Source: Schistosoma mansoni (lineage: Eukaryota > Platyhelminthes > Trematoda > Strigeidida > Schistosomatidae). Taken from it: 64,000 nt of DNA. Every line of letters starts with the position of its first letter. Within the stretch, counting starts at the first letter, position 1. Below, one piece after another: positions 1 through 13,200 of this stretch. The notes under the pieces were generated by a model. It had not been told where the DNA came from and did no database searches. It worked only from the letters and a program-made list of their open reading frames with translations. The position numbers and the translations under genes were made by a program. Where the stretch lies: NCBI RefSeq assembly GCF_000237925.1, contig NW_017385991.1, positions 558,001 through 622,000 on the forward strand. The letters run 5' to 3'.

Positions 1-13
1 GACATTAACACTG

Positions 14-240
14 TTAGACGCTGGCTCAGTGGTCTAGTGGTTAAGTGCTCGCACGCGAGACTGATAGGTCCTGGGTTCGAATCTCTTTAGGTGAGATTGC
101 GGATGCGAACTACTGAGGAGTCGCACAATAGAATGAAACGGCCGTCCAATGCTTCTAAGTTTCCCATCTTTGTCTAACTTCAATTGACTGATGATTTCAA
201 CCATATAAAATTACTGAAATCTGGAAACCCCTTCTGATGA
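14..240 (+). repeat. tRNA-headed SINE-like repeat (family S0)
   Basis: A tRNA-like head has A-box-like TGGTCTAGTGGTTA and B-box GGTTCGAATC. The body contains the family's GAAACGGCCGTCCA block and ends in the common tail (TTGACTGATGATTTCAAC ... CCCCTTCTGA). Other copies lie at about 38.6, 44.9, 46.2, 48.0, 51.6, 52.3, 57.5, 60.9 and 63.5 kb. Confidence 0.8.
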
Positions 241-1100
241 TGATACATACTACTTATATCTATAGACATCAATAATACCAAAATATATGTCGATAATAAA
301 AGTTGAACTCTAGATTCAAGAACCTTCTTCAAATCTCAAATTAAATATGATTTTAAATTTAATGATTTGATGATATCAATAAATAGTTCTATAACAATTT
401 AGTAATAGTAGTAGTAGTAGTATTAGTAGTAGTATATTCATAATTAGACTTAGATAGATAGATATAATAGTTAGGCCTATCCTTCTCTTAGTTAATAATC
501 CCTATAACCTTAAAACTTATTTGATTAATTTTGTTTTAGTTTATTATAAAGTTCATTCCCTCCTCTTTTTTTTTCTTCTTCTTTTAACGAATCGTTTATT
601 TTATTGGGTTAATTAAAATTGATGCCTTAATAAATATAACTATTTGGATAAACATTAGTTTGCATTCGATATTCAATCTCTATATAGATAGATAGATGGA
701 TACCTTTTGAAAGGAGAATAACTTTGAATGATACAATTAAAACAATACGATTAGTAAAACTTAATTATAAATTATAAATAAAAAAGTTTTTCTTTTAGAA
801 AAAAAGAATAGAGGTCAAATAAAATGGAATGGTGAATGGAAGAAATCTTTATCATTATTATGAATGACCTTATTAAATGGAGATATATCTATCCTATACA
901 GTTAATAAGAGATATACACATGCAATCTATTATTATATTGAACATTGAAATCATTGTAGCCCAAATTTTATTAAGATTAATCATAACATGCTATAACTAT
1001 ATAACTTTAAAACTAATTTAAAGATTGTAAATAATAGAGATAATATGTTTGATCTTTAACTTCAATTGAATGGTTTGTAGTGCAGTGTTTCGTTAATCAG
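241..1100. other. AT-rich intergenic DNA, no gene seen
   Basis: Apart from the TAG microsatellite and a short piece resembling the tail of LTR-like family C near 249-270, I see only AT-rich sequence. The short reading frame at 836-1021 has no protein-like composition. Confidence 0.6.
401..434. repeat. (TAG)n microsatellite
   Basis: Imperfect TAG/TAT triplet run. Confidence 0.9.
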
Positions 1101-1112
1101 AAGCTGCAACTA

Positions 1113-1244
1113 TAGAATTGATGACCCTGATGTGCGAACATGTAACAGAATTCGCAATCCTGACGAGTGAACATGAACCAAAATTGGTAACTGTGACCAA
1201 TGAACACGATACAGAATTGGCGACCTCGTTAAGCGAACCTGTCG
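1113..1244. repeat. Four tandem 33-bp units
   Basis: Units 1113-1145, 1146-1178, 1179-1211 and 1212-1244 share the pattern AGAATTGGxGACxxTGAxxxGxGAACATG. The unit resembles the leader just inside the LTR at 25.2 kb (TGGCGATCCCAACATACGAA). It may therefore be an expanded retroelement leader from the decayed Gypsy material that follows. Confidence 0.6.
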
Positions 1245-1844
1245 CGACAAACCTAACGTAGGAGGCTATGTCGATGAAGAAACTTCGGCATCTCATACTT
1301 TTGACAAGTAAACTCAGTGAAGCCTATGCAGCATGACATGGATATGTTCGAATGGTGTTATCTTATCAATACTTTTTCTTCATGTCAACTCTGCTTATTG
1401 ATCCATCTGGCGAATTGTTCCGTTATGATTTGAGTAATTATCATATGTTCATTGTTGCATTCTTGTCATATCATCACACAATGTGGAATTACTATTTTTT
1501 GTTCGCATTGACATTATATTATGACATTTACACAGTCAAATCACGCATCGAACAAATTATAATTTTATGGACACTACACATCATGACATTCGAAACTCAC
1601 TGGAAAATTCTTATTATTCAGTAACGTAAGATTTTCCTGATTTAAGTTAGTTCGTTCCATTTTCTTTTCCATGTCATTTTTGGCCTCATCCACTTAGTCG
1701 AGGTCATTTTTTTAGTGTTATCATACAACACATTTTTCATTTCGATATTGCCTCCTATTATGTCTGTGGATGCCTTAAATTTTATTAAGCTTTACGCTAG
1801 GATCAATCATCTCTATTTTGTTCTGGATCATTTGTCACGTCAGG

Positions 1845-1955
1845 ATCACTAATTCTGTAGTTGCAACTTGTCTTTGCCTTCTGATTTCATGCACTGTTGA
1901 GATGTGTATTATAACAGTTATCGAGGTGTAACATTAGCAAAGCACTGCACTATAG
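1845..1955 (+). mobile_element. Ty3/Gypsy-type LTR remnant
   Basis: Resembles the 3' half of the LTR at 25266-25627 read on its own strand: a TGTAGTTGC block, a TGCCTTCTGATTT block, then TTATCGA ... GCACTA. It lies upstream of the gag-like fossil in the same orientation. Old and partial. Confidence 0.5.
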
Positions 1956-2869
1956 GTTTTTAAGAGATTGTCTTTTGTTCCAAGAATTAAGTTCAATTAA
2001 TAGACTATTGAATATTATGCAATTGAAGTCTAGGTTAAATTAGCAGACCTTAAGTTTCACATTGTGAATGGTGATATAGTCCAACTATAATTTCATATCA
2101 TAAATAGTTTTTTGTTACAAAACTGGCTTCTTTGAATCATTAGGTTTCGATCTTTCGCTAAAACTTCGGAAAGATTTTGTTTCGGTAGGAATCCGATATT
2201 ATCTTTTCACTTAAACATTGTTTGTAGAAACATTGAAAACAGGTGTTTATTCTTAGTTCGCCAAAAGATATAGGTGTCTAAATCCAGTAAAACATCACCA
2301 AGCCCTAGTCAAATCATCCAGTAGTTGGCTCCATGAATGTCAAATAATTCAGCAATCTTCGTCAATATCAAAGGAAACTAACAAGCATCAGCTAATTACA
2401 CACCATGGACTGATCGATGAAGCCATGGTCTCACTCTCTTCCTTGTACCTATTCACAATAACATATTTCTGTAATAACGTCGATTGTGTTATACGGTCAT
2501 CAAAGCAGCCATAGTACCTCCATACGGCAAATGCGTAATTGACGTTAAGTACTAACCGCCAGGTGTGACTTTGACGTTAGTGGGTTGGTCTGACTTGAGT
2601 AGGCCCTCAATCATCCAACACAGATCACCGATTTCAGTGATTTACAGGTGGTTATTCATCGCTTTGTCAAGAGAAATTAAATCCTGCATATACTTTCTGT
2701 GTTTAGAGATCATTATCAGTAAACATGTCAATGTCTGGTCAATTTTAGTAAAGTTTCGTGTCTAAAATAAACACTTTATTCGTGAAGCTTTTAATGTTCT
2801 TATGAATAATAACACGCTCAAGGTTGAAAAGTCAAGTTGATAGTTATGAGAGTGGAAATCTCAGTACTT

Positions 2870-4720
2870 CACTTCAACCTGAATATTTTGCTGAATACGT
2901 TGTCCATTGAAAGCTCCACGATTAAACCATGCAGATCAGAAAACAGAGCTATTAAAGAATTATACAGTTATTGCACAAATCTATTCCTCTACGTATGTTG
3001 AACGAAAAATTTTGAATCGAAACGTATCGGGTATGCAAGAACTAGTTGATGTACTATTTTATAACCAAAAACCGTTATTTATTTGCCCCGACAACGAGTC
3101 GAACGAAGGCAAGAAAGTTCAGAAATACTTGTTCAGATTATTAATATTTCATTCAAATTCGCATTTAGTGTCGCCACGGCAATCGGAAGATTATTTACTG
3201 TATTTCGGTACTTGATGCTTGTCACATAACTTCAAAAAAGATAGCATTTCGGACCATTTCGTTACTGCTATTGGTAGGGAAGCATATAGTTTGTTAAAGT
3301 ACCTTATATATTCTGACAAACCAATTCTACTTTCTCTGAACAAACTAAAGAGATTATCATCAGATAACTTTCACGTAACATCATTTGAAACACAGGAAAG
3401 AGCACAGATCAACAAACTGGTTCGTGCTCCAAATCAGAACACTAGAGATTTCATAATACAGCTTTGGACATAAGCTTCTAAACGCCGTTTTGGTTAGCGG
3501 CTGGATATTCAACTTCGCGACTGCCTGATTGTTTGTATAAACGGTTATAAAACTGAAAAGAAACTCATACAAATTCATTCCTGAACTTTCGAGACATTCA
3601 GAGACATCCGTTTTACTTACGAAGACGGTAATGATGACCATCCTGACGCTGTTACGAAACAACATGAAGTTTCACTATCAAATGTAGAAAACCTTTCTAT
3701 ACTGCAGAAACCTGAGAATTCCAGCAAGAGCATTTCTGATTCCTTCATACAAGTGAATAATTCGAAACGTGTTTCGAATTCGTCTTTGGGTAATGGATTC
3801 CATTTTTAATGTGGTAGGCTGCATCTTCGTCGCTAATGTCTATTTCATTATGCACGTTTCTGTATGTGTGGAAAGGTTTGACATGATTAAACAGTCTTTG
3901 GAAGTTCCAGTTTGTTTACTAGCGAAACAATGAATGATAGTGATTCAAGACCGCGCTCGTTTTGACAGAAGGATCAAGTCGTTACCGCCCACTATCGCTC
4001 ATGGCAGTACTCCGCATTTGATGTAAAAATCAATTGCCAACACAGACAATTCTCACGTACTTCTTGTTGATATTGGCAGTATAGAGCCGATTAGTACTTC
4101 GAGAAATTTATTGTATCTGTATGATGCTGTTTATTTAAAGCTCACAAGTAGTGCGGTGACTTGCATCACTGACCACCAGTTCCCCATTAATGGTACATTT
4201 ATTATTCAATTGAGAAATAAGGAGAGTGGTTCTGTCAATACTCGTTTCCTAGTTAGTGAGTATGGTCCATCTGCACTTTTATTGAAGGGTCTTAGATTAC
4301 TGAAAGTTCTGTTTTCTTTGTTCTCTAATACTTCTGATAGTGCAGTAGTCAAAGATATAGTCTTACAATGCTCGAAGGTTGTGGGAGGTATTAAAATTCA
4401 CCCAGTAAGCTTGGAAGTTAAGAGAAAGTCTATCTTCTTAAAACGTAGACTGATTACATATGTTTTAAGAGAGGCTGTCATGGATAAGTTGGATGAACTG
4501 GTTGGAAAAGGGATTATAATCTCAGTCGAGTATTCCAGTTTGAGTATTTCCGTTGTAACTTTATTAAAGGCAGATTGAAAAACACCCAGAATTTTCGGTG
4601 ATTGGCTCCTGATGTTGAATTCTTCGAATTGCAGTAAGACAAGGAAAATAAAATCACGTTGCTGAACAGTTGGAAATATCTAACTAGAATACCAATAAAC
4701 CTAGACTACGCAGATCGAAA
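2870..4720 (+). mobile_element. Ty3/Gypsy retrotransposon fossil (gag to start of RT)
   Basis: Separate stretches read as a Gypsy gag-like core (motifs IGREAYSLLKYL and NQNTRDFIIQL) and, about 0.6 kb further on, the protease-to-reverse-transcriptase junction region typical of the family (LREAVMDKLDELVGKGII). Nothing recognisable remains of the RT core, RNase H or integrase. The element is broken at many points, lacks large parts and is old. No coding capacity is claimed. Confidence 0.8.
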
Positions 4721-4813
4721 ATCAACGTCTTAGGGTTTGATAAATAACTTGCCACATCCACCCCGGTTAAATTGATCCACGAAGAAATTTGACAAACGCC
4801 TACTTACTCATGG

Positions 4814-5552
4814 ATTTGTAGTGACCGGCCAGTCTCGATAAGAACACGATTGGAATAATAGAAACAATTATTATTATTGTAACCAATTGTACCAGAGATT
4901 GTTTTACTGTATTTGTTTAACTGTATCCGTTTCACTTCTTGTTCCATATACCGCCTGGTTTGGTTCGAGCTTGCTCACGCACTGCTTATTCACTTGTACT
5001 CTTTGGCACGTCTCGGTATTATTTCGATACCACGAGATCGCCAATAAATATACTTGATCTGGACTAGTAAAGCCTTCTGGTTTACGGGCTATCAAGGGAA
5101 CCAAGTCATATTTGTACGCGTAATCGAATAGTAGTGGTGATCATAGTCCGTCCACGACTCGACATCCACTACAGATTATCATCTCCATCTGAGACACGTG
5201 TAAATGGCGTCGAGTCACGAGTGACTATGGTCACCACTATAAGAAGAATGAGTACCAGGTATCTACGTGAATCCCTCGAAAGGCCAAAAACCAGAAGGCT
5301 GTTAATGGTTGCAATAAGATATATTGGTTGGCGATCTCATGATATCGAAAGAATACCTAGACGTGCCGAAGTTTACAGGCGGAACTGTCGAGCGCACGCG
5401 CGTTCACGCAAGGTCACAGGCAACGGAAGGAAAAGTGTTTTTGGTAGTTAGTTATACAAGTGCAGTGAAACAATCACAGGCTCAATTTGTTATAATATTA
5501 ATCGTTTCCATTATACCAATCGCGTTCTCGTCACAAGAGTAGGTCACTACAC
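4814..5552. mobile_element. Head-to-head pair of retroelement-terminal sequences
   Basis: About 4814-5110 on the - strand and 5120-5552 on the + strand are diverged copies of one sequence in inverted orientation. Shared landmarks are a TTGGCGATCTC block, a TATCGAA ... GACGTGCC block and an identical terminus GGTCACTACA at both outer ends. The ACA terminus is LTR-like. Probably the end of a Gypsy-like element; broken and old. Confidence 0.5.
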
Positions 5553-5559
5553 ACGTCGC

Positions 5560-7200
5560 ACAACTTACCCACTTTTATCATATTTATATATCAGTAACTT
5601 CTATCATCAGTTCCGTTTTGCATTCATTCTGACATTCCGGTCTTCTCACAATGTCCGCACCACTAATTAACAAACTCACTTATCTATTTATTTATCTTTT
5701 TAAAAACCATCTTCTCTTTGCATTCGAATTTGCTCTTTACCATTTGCATGATGTGGCCTGTCAACCCCATGCATGGTAAAATGATAACTGCTGGTATTCA
5801 GAAACCCCATTGGACTCGGAAAAACCCACTCAACAAGCGAAGATAGATATTGAAAACATACGAGTAAACGACACAAAGAGAATAAAACTCACTGAAATCT
5901 CAAGATATACTAATTCATAAGTAACTACCGAACTGACTAGAATTAGTGCAGTTAAGAGGCCAGACTATCATCCGTTTGGCATAATCAAATACGTGTGATT
6001 GTATTGAAACAACAACAAGAGATGAGTGCAAAGAAATTAATTGTCTCACACAAACTCGTGTCAGTGGTATTGAATATTGGACAAAGAAATTAAAAACCTG
6101 CGCTTTTAGAATAGTGCGTTACTATGTTAGATTCTTAGTTTCTAGCTTTGCTCTAAAAGTAAGACCCTTATTTTCCATCATTTTCCCAATTAAAATTGTC
6201 CTCTGTACTATTAAAATTGTGTACGGCGTCCATAAACGTTTTGTAAATGCTGCAAACCATTTCATCATAAATGATAATTATCTTATACTTCAAGTTCTTA
6301 AGATTACGTTGACTGATAATAGACACTGCTTTCATATATTTGTTTCCTCTTCGTTAATGTCAAACATATTACAAATGTTGGTTTTTTCTTGTTATGTGTA
6401 ATCCTAATTATAATTCTATAAGTTTTTTGAGGGTTATTTCATATATTAGTGTGTATTCTGTTTCCAAGTCGTATGTTTTTCCCTTAACGGGTGGCGTTTA
6501 GTGCGTGAAACTAGCCAGTTGGTTGTGTTTAAGTATACAAGGTATCGTGCAATATGTGTAGCTTGGACGCATATTTTTACAAAACATATTGTCTGAAGAT
6601 TACGAAGTACAATGGTTTACAATTAATAAGCTGTCCCAACCTCTTTGCACAACGATATTAGTACATCTCGTGAGCTTCGAATGGTATTCACCTGGTAAAG
6701 CTTGAGCTTTCCAAGGTTTCGTACTTGAAGAACATGCTTCAAAATATTAGTATTTTGTTTGGTTCATGCACAATAAAGCAGTATTGTCAATCCATTTCAT
6801 GACTCAAATTTAATTTGGGTGAGATGTTTGCCGCATGACGTAAATTATTGTAGACCTTTTTTGCCCTTCTGTTTCGAAATTGTGTCAAGTCGATTGTTAG
6901 ACGTTCATTATTGGTTGCATGTTATTGTTTCATAATTTATCCACTCAAAGTTGGCTTTCATACCACATATACTTCGGTAGTATTGTGCGTGACAATTTAA
7001 ATTTGCAGTTATTTAAGCTTCTCTGTCACATCTCGATCGGTTACTAATTCGTCTTTCATAATCACTGATAATTCTGATTGACGTCGAACCTTACTGTTCT
7101 CTTATCTACACGTTGTAATAACAATGTATTACTTATCCTACCGTAACGCCGATTTTCGATATTTATATCTTTTGCCCTCACATGCTAAATTGAATTTTTT
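5560..7200. other. Intergenic region upstream of CHFR, no gene seen
   Basis: I recognise neither a coding exon nor a known repeat here. It should contain the CHFR promoter and possibly a noncoding first exon, but I see no specific promoter motif that I can defend. Confidence 0.5.
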
Positions 7201-7208
7201 TTCAGTTG

Positions 7209-10200
7209 ATGTTAACCTATACCACTGAAGTTCCTGGAGAACGTGAAGAAACATCTTTAAAGTGGGCCAGATTACTTTCCGTGCACGATTCGTTCATGCA
7301 TGAGCTTTCTCAGGAAGTAATTACTATCGGGTCATCTGAAGGTCGTTTTCCATTCTTTTTAATCATTTCTAATAATTTTTCATTCGTTATTCAGAATGTC
7401 TGATTGTTATAAAACATGAAGAAGTTTCAAATCCACATTGCCTTTTGATGAAAGATCCAGATGATGTCATATGGTTGTACGATTGTAGCAAAACTGGGAC
7501 ACGTTGTAGTGATGGCAAGTGGTTACAGCAAGATTGTGTCACGCTTCATACTGGTGACTATTTCTACCTTTTATGGGATGAAGTAGATGTGTCGAAGAGT
7601 AGGTTTATTTATACTGTAGGAGAATAACATTTATGTGCTTGTTTTTTAAGGAGTTGGATTTTGCGTTCTTTTTGTTGATGATTTCAAACTTTTGGCTTTG
7701 TCTGGTGAGTCTGATAAGATCAAAACTACGGGACTACCGCTACAACCATCATCACCAAAGTTTATGAAGCCATCAACATCAAATGATGATACTGATTTAG
7801 AAAATTGCTTAACATGTGTTATTTGTGGAGATATCTATTTTGAGTGTTGTAGGTACGTCGACTATACTTGCCCGTATGATATGTCGTTTTTTTCAACACA
7901 TTAGTGTTCAACCATGTTTACACAGTTTCTGCACACTCTGTTGGTTGAGATGTAAAAGAAATGAATGTCCTATGGTAAGTCAGACTGTATTATTTCCTTG
8001 ACTACTTTCTATTTCCATTATGTTTGTTTTAAGTGTCGTAAATCAGTGTCAGCTTATGCTAAAAATCACCAATTAAATAATTTAGTTGATGTATTCCTTC
8101 GTAAACATCCAGGTAAGAATTCTTACTTTTGATGATGTGTATATCTTATCATCATTATTTTATTTATAGAGAAGTTAAAATCTGAATCGGAACAAAATGA
8201 CATAAAACAAGAAATTGCAAGATTATCACGCGTAAGCGCATAATATATTATGCAACTTTTAAAATTAAATTATATTAGCTTTCAAATCACACTCGTCGAT
8301 ACAATAGCCGAACTAGAAGGTATGTGTATGTGTGAAAGAGAGAATAAATTTGTTTATGTTTTCCTATATATCACCATATTTTTAATTAGTTTTGTTTGTC
8401 GAAACTAAGTGAAGTTATTTGGGGTGTAATAGTGTTTATGATACATTTCTCCCTAAATCCCGGATGTCCATTGGGAACTGCTCTTAGTCATTATCCTGAC
8501 TAATCATACGACACAAAGTTGTTGGGTGCGTTGACTTTGCTTAACTATGAACTCATCAACTCTGATTTTCTGACAATATTTCTGTAAGGATTCAAAACAC
8601 TACTTTATCTTCTACCAGTTTTCACCACCTATGATGTAGATAAAATCTCCATCGGTGAGGATACTGTGCAGTTGTCCAATTTAAGTAGATCTAATCTTTC
8701 GAGTGGAGCTCTTAAACTTTGAGTACATTAGTAGGTTATCAGTATTTTACCATATGGTCTCTTCGAAATACTAGTGTCATATGATGGAACAGCACAGCGA
8801 GAAACAGTGTGGTGAGTTGAAGGGATTATGTGTTTTCATCTAGTGATATAAGTGAGACATTTACTACATATCCCTGAATACTGCATATATCGACAGTGAC
8901 TTGCGCTGGAGTAGGTTAGAGGAGAGCTAGGGGCGGGCAAACCAAAACATTACATCACTGCAGAAAGTTATTTAGTGTTAGACTGAGCCATGTTTGTAGG
9001 TACAAACTAGTACAATTAATCTATAGTCCGCATGGTTATTTTGAATAATAATTGGACGGTTTCGGTGATAGGACTCTCAAATTGGTCACATTGGTGCAAA
9101 TCTGTTTATTTCTCATCTTCTAATTGTTTATTTTTAGTGTTATTTCATAAGTTTCGTTTCTTGATTTCATTCCTTCATTTTGAACCATAAGCTCTATACT
9201 TAGTTTCTTCCATACCATTATTGATACTACCATTATTTCGACTTACTTGCTTTCACTCCGTTAATTTCATCCTCTTATGCTAATATGGTGTGATAATTTG
9301 GGCTGATGCTTATTTATGCCTGGTCTTACATTGATCATGACCAATTTTGATCACTGAAGACAATAAATTTCATTTATTAGTTAAATTTCTTTTCTTCATA
9401 TTATATCAATTTCTTTTAGAAACAGAGAGAGAATTACTTTTACTGGTGGTGACTATGGTTTACTGCGTAGTTCTTCTGGCATCTTTCCTATTGTTCCGAC
9501 CATCACTACCACCACAACAAGCAGTGTTTCTACTGGTCCGATAATTATGCCCACTTCTCTACCGATGAGTGCTGGTTGTGTTATATGTTCATGGTTACCA
9601 CCATCATATGACCGTCGTGGCAATAGTATGACAAGTATTAGTGGCATTACTCTTAGCGACCATGGACCAAGAATTGAAGAATGTAAGTTTATTTCGGTAT
9701 AAATACATAATATGTATGTTTATGGTCGTTAGGTGACAACCTTTTTTTGAATTTTTAGTATTACAAATCAACAGTTTCCACATTAAACTTAGAAATTCAA
9801 GCTTATCTACAAACGTATTCACATGATATTATGATACATACTTAAGTCTGTAATGTGTAATATTTTTCAACTCGTTAAACGCTGTTAAGAGGCATGGTAG
9901 TGGTTGTCGTTTCACAGGTTTTCCACACTGTAGTACTTGAAAAGGATTCTGAGTTAGTAGTGACTTTGTTCACCTAGAAGTACGGTCTCAGATCAAAAGG
10001 GCAGCTGGTTGGAGCTGGTGACATGACCTTTCTTAATTGTTTTTATTGTGTTATCACCATACTTTTGAGGCGTTACTACCGGTATCGGAAGTCAATGGGA
10101 CAAGGTAAGGTGTATTTCTTTTAGAACCTATATTTTCTAGACCCCTGCTCTGTGGGAAAGAAGGGTTGTTAATGATAATTGTTATCTACGGGAAAAACAT

Positions 10201-13200
10201 TAGTATCATTCAACCTCAGTATAGCTGGTCTTACGACTTTTCTCTTAGATCTTGAATTTACTACTTTTAATCCCACCCCTTCCAGGCCAACTTACATGAG
10301 AAGGGGAAACCTTATGGAACAAGTGTTCCAACTATTATAACTTGGTTATATTTTCACAATAAGCTGTTTGATTATAAATACTATTATATATGAGGGTAAA
10401 TACTGAAAGCTGAGAACAATTGCTTTCTAGTTAATAATTTGAAAATTCTTGATGATTTAGGCTAAAGTACCAATCAAAAATTAATGTTTGCACTAACTAA
10501 CGACTGGAAGTTAACCTGTTATACTTGTTTGATCCTTTGTTCTAATTAATTAATTGATCAATTAGTTGAAATATGACTACTCTAAATGAACCAACATTAT
10601 GCGCACTAGTGCTTTAGTCTGATGCGATGTTTGGTCAGGACTCATCAGCGGCGAACCTTATCTGTATTTTCTTGGGAATCGGTACTTCGGTGAATTTCTT
10701 TAGTGAGCCTTCGGAAAGCAGTGGTTAAAACCGAAGCTTCATATGGTATGTCTCTGTCCCCTGTTTTCTATTCACTTGTGCTTTGATGCTTAATTCCGCG
10801 ATCAAATATATTTAGTCATCCATTTTAGTCTAGTAATCGTGCGACTAGTAGTCTTTACGATACTTCATTACCCATTTCTTCCGCTTTAAAGTACTATTAA
10901 TTCTTCAAATAGTGGAAAGGACTCTACATTCGCATCAAATTTCTGACAGCCACCCAACAAATATTGAAATGCAATGGAAAATCGTCATAAATTATCCAAA
11001 TGTTGTGTGAATGCTCATTTGTTCAGATGTAGATTATGTTGAGAACATAAACTAATCATTTCTAAGTCTTTTTTATTTGTCCTAAGTTCACTCATAATCA
11101 AGCCATGTTACTGATGGTGTACTGTCCAATATGCGCTTATAACGTACAGGTACTAAAACAGATTAAGACAACTGTATATGACCTCCATAGTGTTGTCTCA
11201 TAACACCATTTCGTCGATTCTCCAGTGATTTTTATCACAAAGGTTGTAGTGGAGATTGGAGCTATTTGATACTTTCCACTTGACTATTTATGACTTTATA
11301 AGGAATTTGTGGAGAAACTGATTGAATTATGATGAATAAGCAGCTTTACAGAAATTCAGTTTTTGGTTTGAAGACTCTGTAGGAATGAATTTATGTTTCA
11401 TTAGCTGCTCTAGCAAAATATATATTCAACTGAGATAATCTGTGATCCTCATTGGCTGATTGACAACATAAAAATTTTGAAATTATTTCTGGTTCGCTGC
11501 TTCAAGGTTGGTAATATGGAGTATAGAATAGTACAGAAATGAGTAAATCAGAATTGAGTAAATGACTCTTGTGTTTTGTGTGAAAGAATTAAAAAAATAG
11601 AATGACTTATCTTAAAACGTAAGACAATCAGAAGAAATACCTTTGTATAGTACTAAGAACGTCTAAAATTATGATGGAAAATAATGTTTTCTCCTTCATA
11701 GAGTAAAGCTAATAACATTAAACTTATCGGCAAGACTATAATTTATGGACGAGCCAATCAGATTCGTTTGAGGGATTTCAAGGTCACGGCGCCTATTTCA
11801 GTACCTGGTGCTCATGTACGATCGGTTCACAGAGAATTTTAGAGAAGACTTGACAATTAAGCAGCTACAACAAATGAAACTACTAAGAAGTTCCTGTATT
11901 TGTGATTGCGGGTATTAAATGAGTTGTAGACCTTGTGCAGACTACCGTGATATTGTCCTTCGATGTAATATATGTTGAAGGAAGACGTTTGCTAGAATAG
12001 GAATCTTTATTGCTCGATCCAGATTGAGACTAAGGCATATTATAATAATTGCCGCCAACTGTATAATAAAAGCACCAGTAACATTGGCTGCAATAATCGC
12101 AGATGTTACTAAAGCTTCGGCTGTTCAGTTGTATGAATGTTGTAGGGACATATCCATAATAAAAATGATAAACATACACAACCGGAGTACACAAGCAATG
12201 ATGAAGCTATGTGTTCTAGGCTGAGAGGGTTTTTGTGACCTTATCATGGTTCCAGAGACCAACTATTATGGAGCCAGATGGATGAGTTACTCTACCTTAT
12301 GGATTACAATTTTGGAACCTTTGAACCTTTCTCTAACCTTGACATGTTTTGGGACCATATAGAAGAAGTGTATCCATTTCAATTCTTTGGTTTTGTATAA
12401 TATATCTTTACTCTATGTTGACTGTTAACTGATTGGCTAACATTTCTCGAGGTCACTTAAGATTCGTTCAAAGGTCGTTCATAAATTATGGTCTCACCAA
12501 CTTATCAAATGCTCAATTCTATGTAGATTGTATATAACATGCCAATCAACCCTTAACTCTAAATTTATAATCCTAATTGTAATCAGAAAGTTTGGGAAAT
12601 TCCTAAAAAGACTATTTTCGTCCTTATATATAGGTCCGAGTAGATGAATATTCTATAGCCATATGGATGACTTTTTCGGCCAACAGACATATAACTCTAT
12701 AGAGGACTTCAATAGATTCATGAATTATATAAAATCTTTATGGTATTATTGTTTCTCATAAAATATTCATTTACAATAACTTAATTGGTAAGTGTTTGAA
12801 TTATCATGTTGTTAATATTAAAAACTGAATTTCGATCAGTTCTGGCTGTTGACTTCGACTGCTAGCATATGTGCTTCCAATGAGAATTACCATGATTTAG
12901 CCATTCTTCTCAAGTTATGTAGAACAGATGAATTGTGGCTATCAGGGGAATCTTGATAGCTTTTTTCTTTTTAATTGGAACTTGTCAGTTGGGACATATC
13001 TCCATCGTAAATTTTGTGTTCACACTTCGACTCGAATCCAGTATCGATCACTTCGAACCTCAATGCTAAGATACCGAATCCAGTTACCCACTAGCTTGTT
13101 CGGTGGGCATGATGTTTATTCCAGTTTTAGTTACAATTCACCTGTTATAAATAATTTGTGAAAATGTATCGAGGCGATCCGCATAAAATGCACATATACT

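Noticed and set aside
14-90. Functional tRNA gene
   Set aside because: A and B boxes are present, but the sequence runs into a SINE body shared with many copies, and the acceptor stem does not close.
1352-1624. 90-codon + strand frame
   Set aside because: Phe/Tyr/Leu-rich from AT content and located between decayed Gypsy parts; no recognised domain.
4111-4578. 155-codon frame as a possible host gene
   Set aside because: It reads as the protease-to-RT region of a Gypsy element and lies in line with a gag-like fossil.
5134-5451. 105-codon arginine-rich frame
   Set aside because: It lies in one arm of the inverted retroelement-terminal pair; the composition reflects the repeat and no domain is recognised.
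12024-12224. 66-codon frame repeated at 19372-19572, as a conserved host microprotein
   Set aside because: Both lie inside the 770-bp Merlin transposon and resemble part of its transposase.
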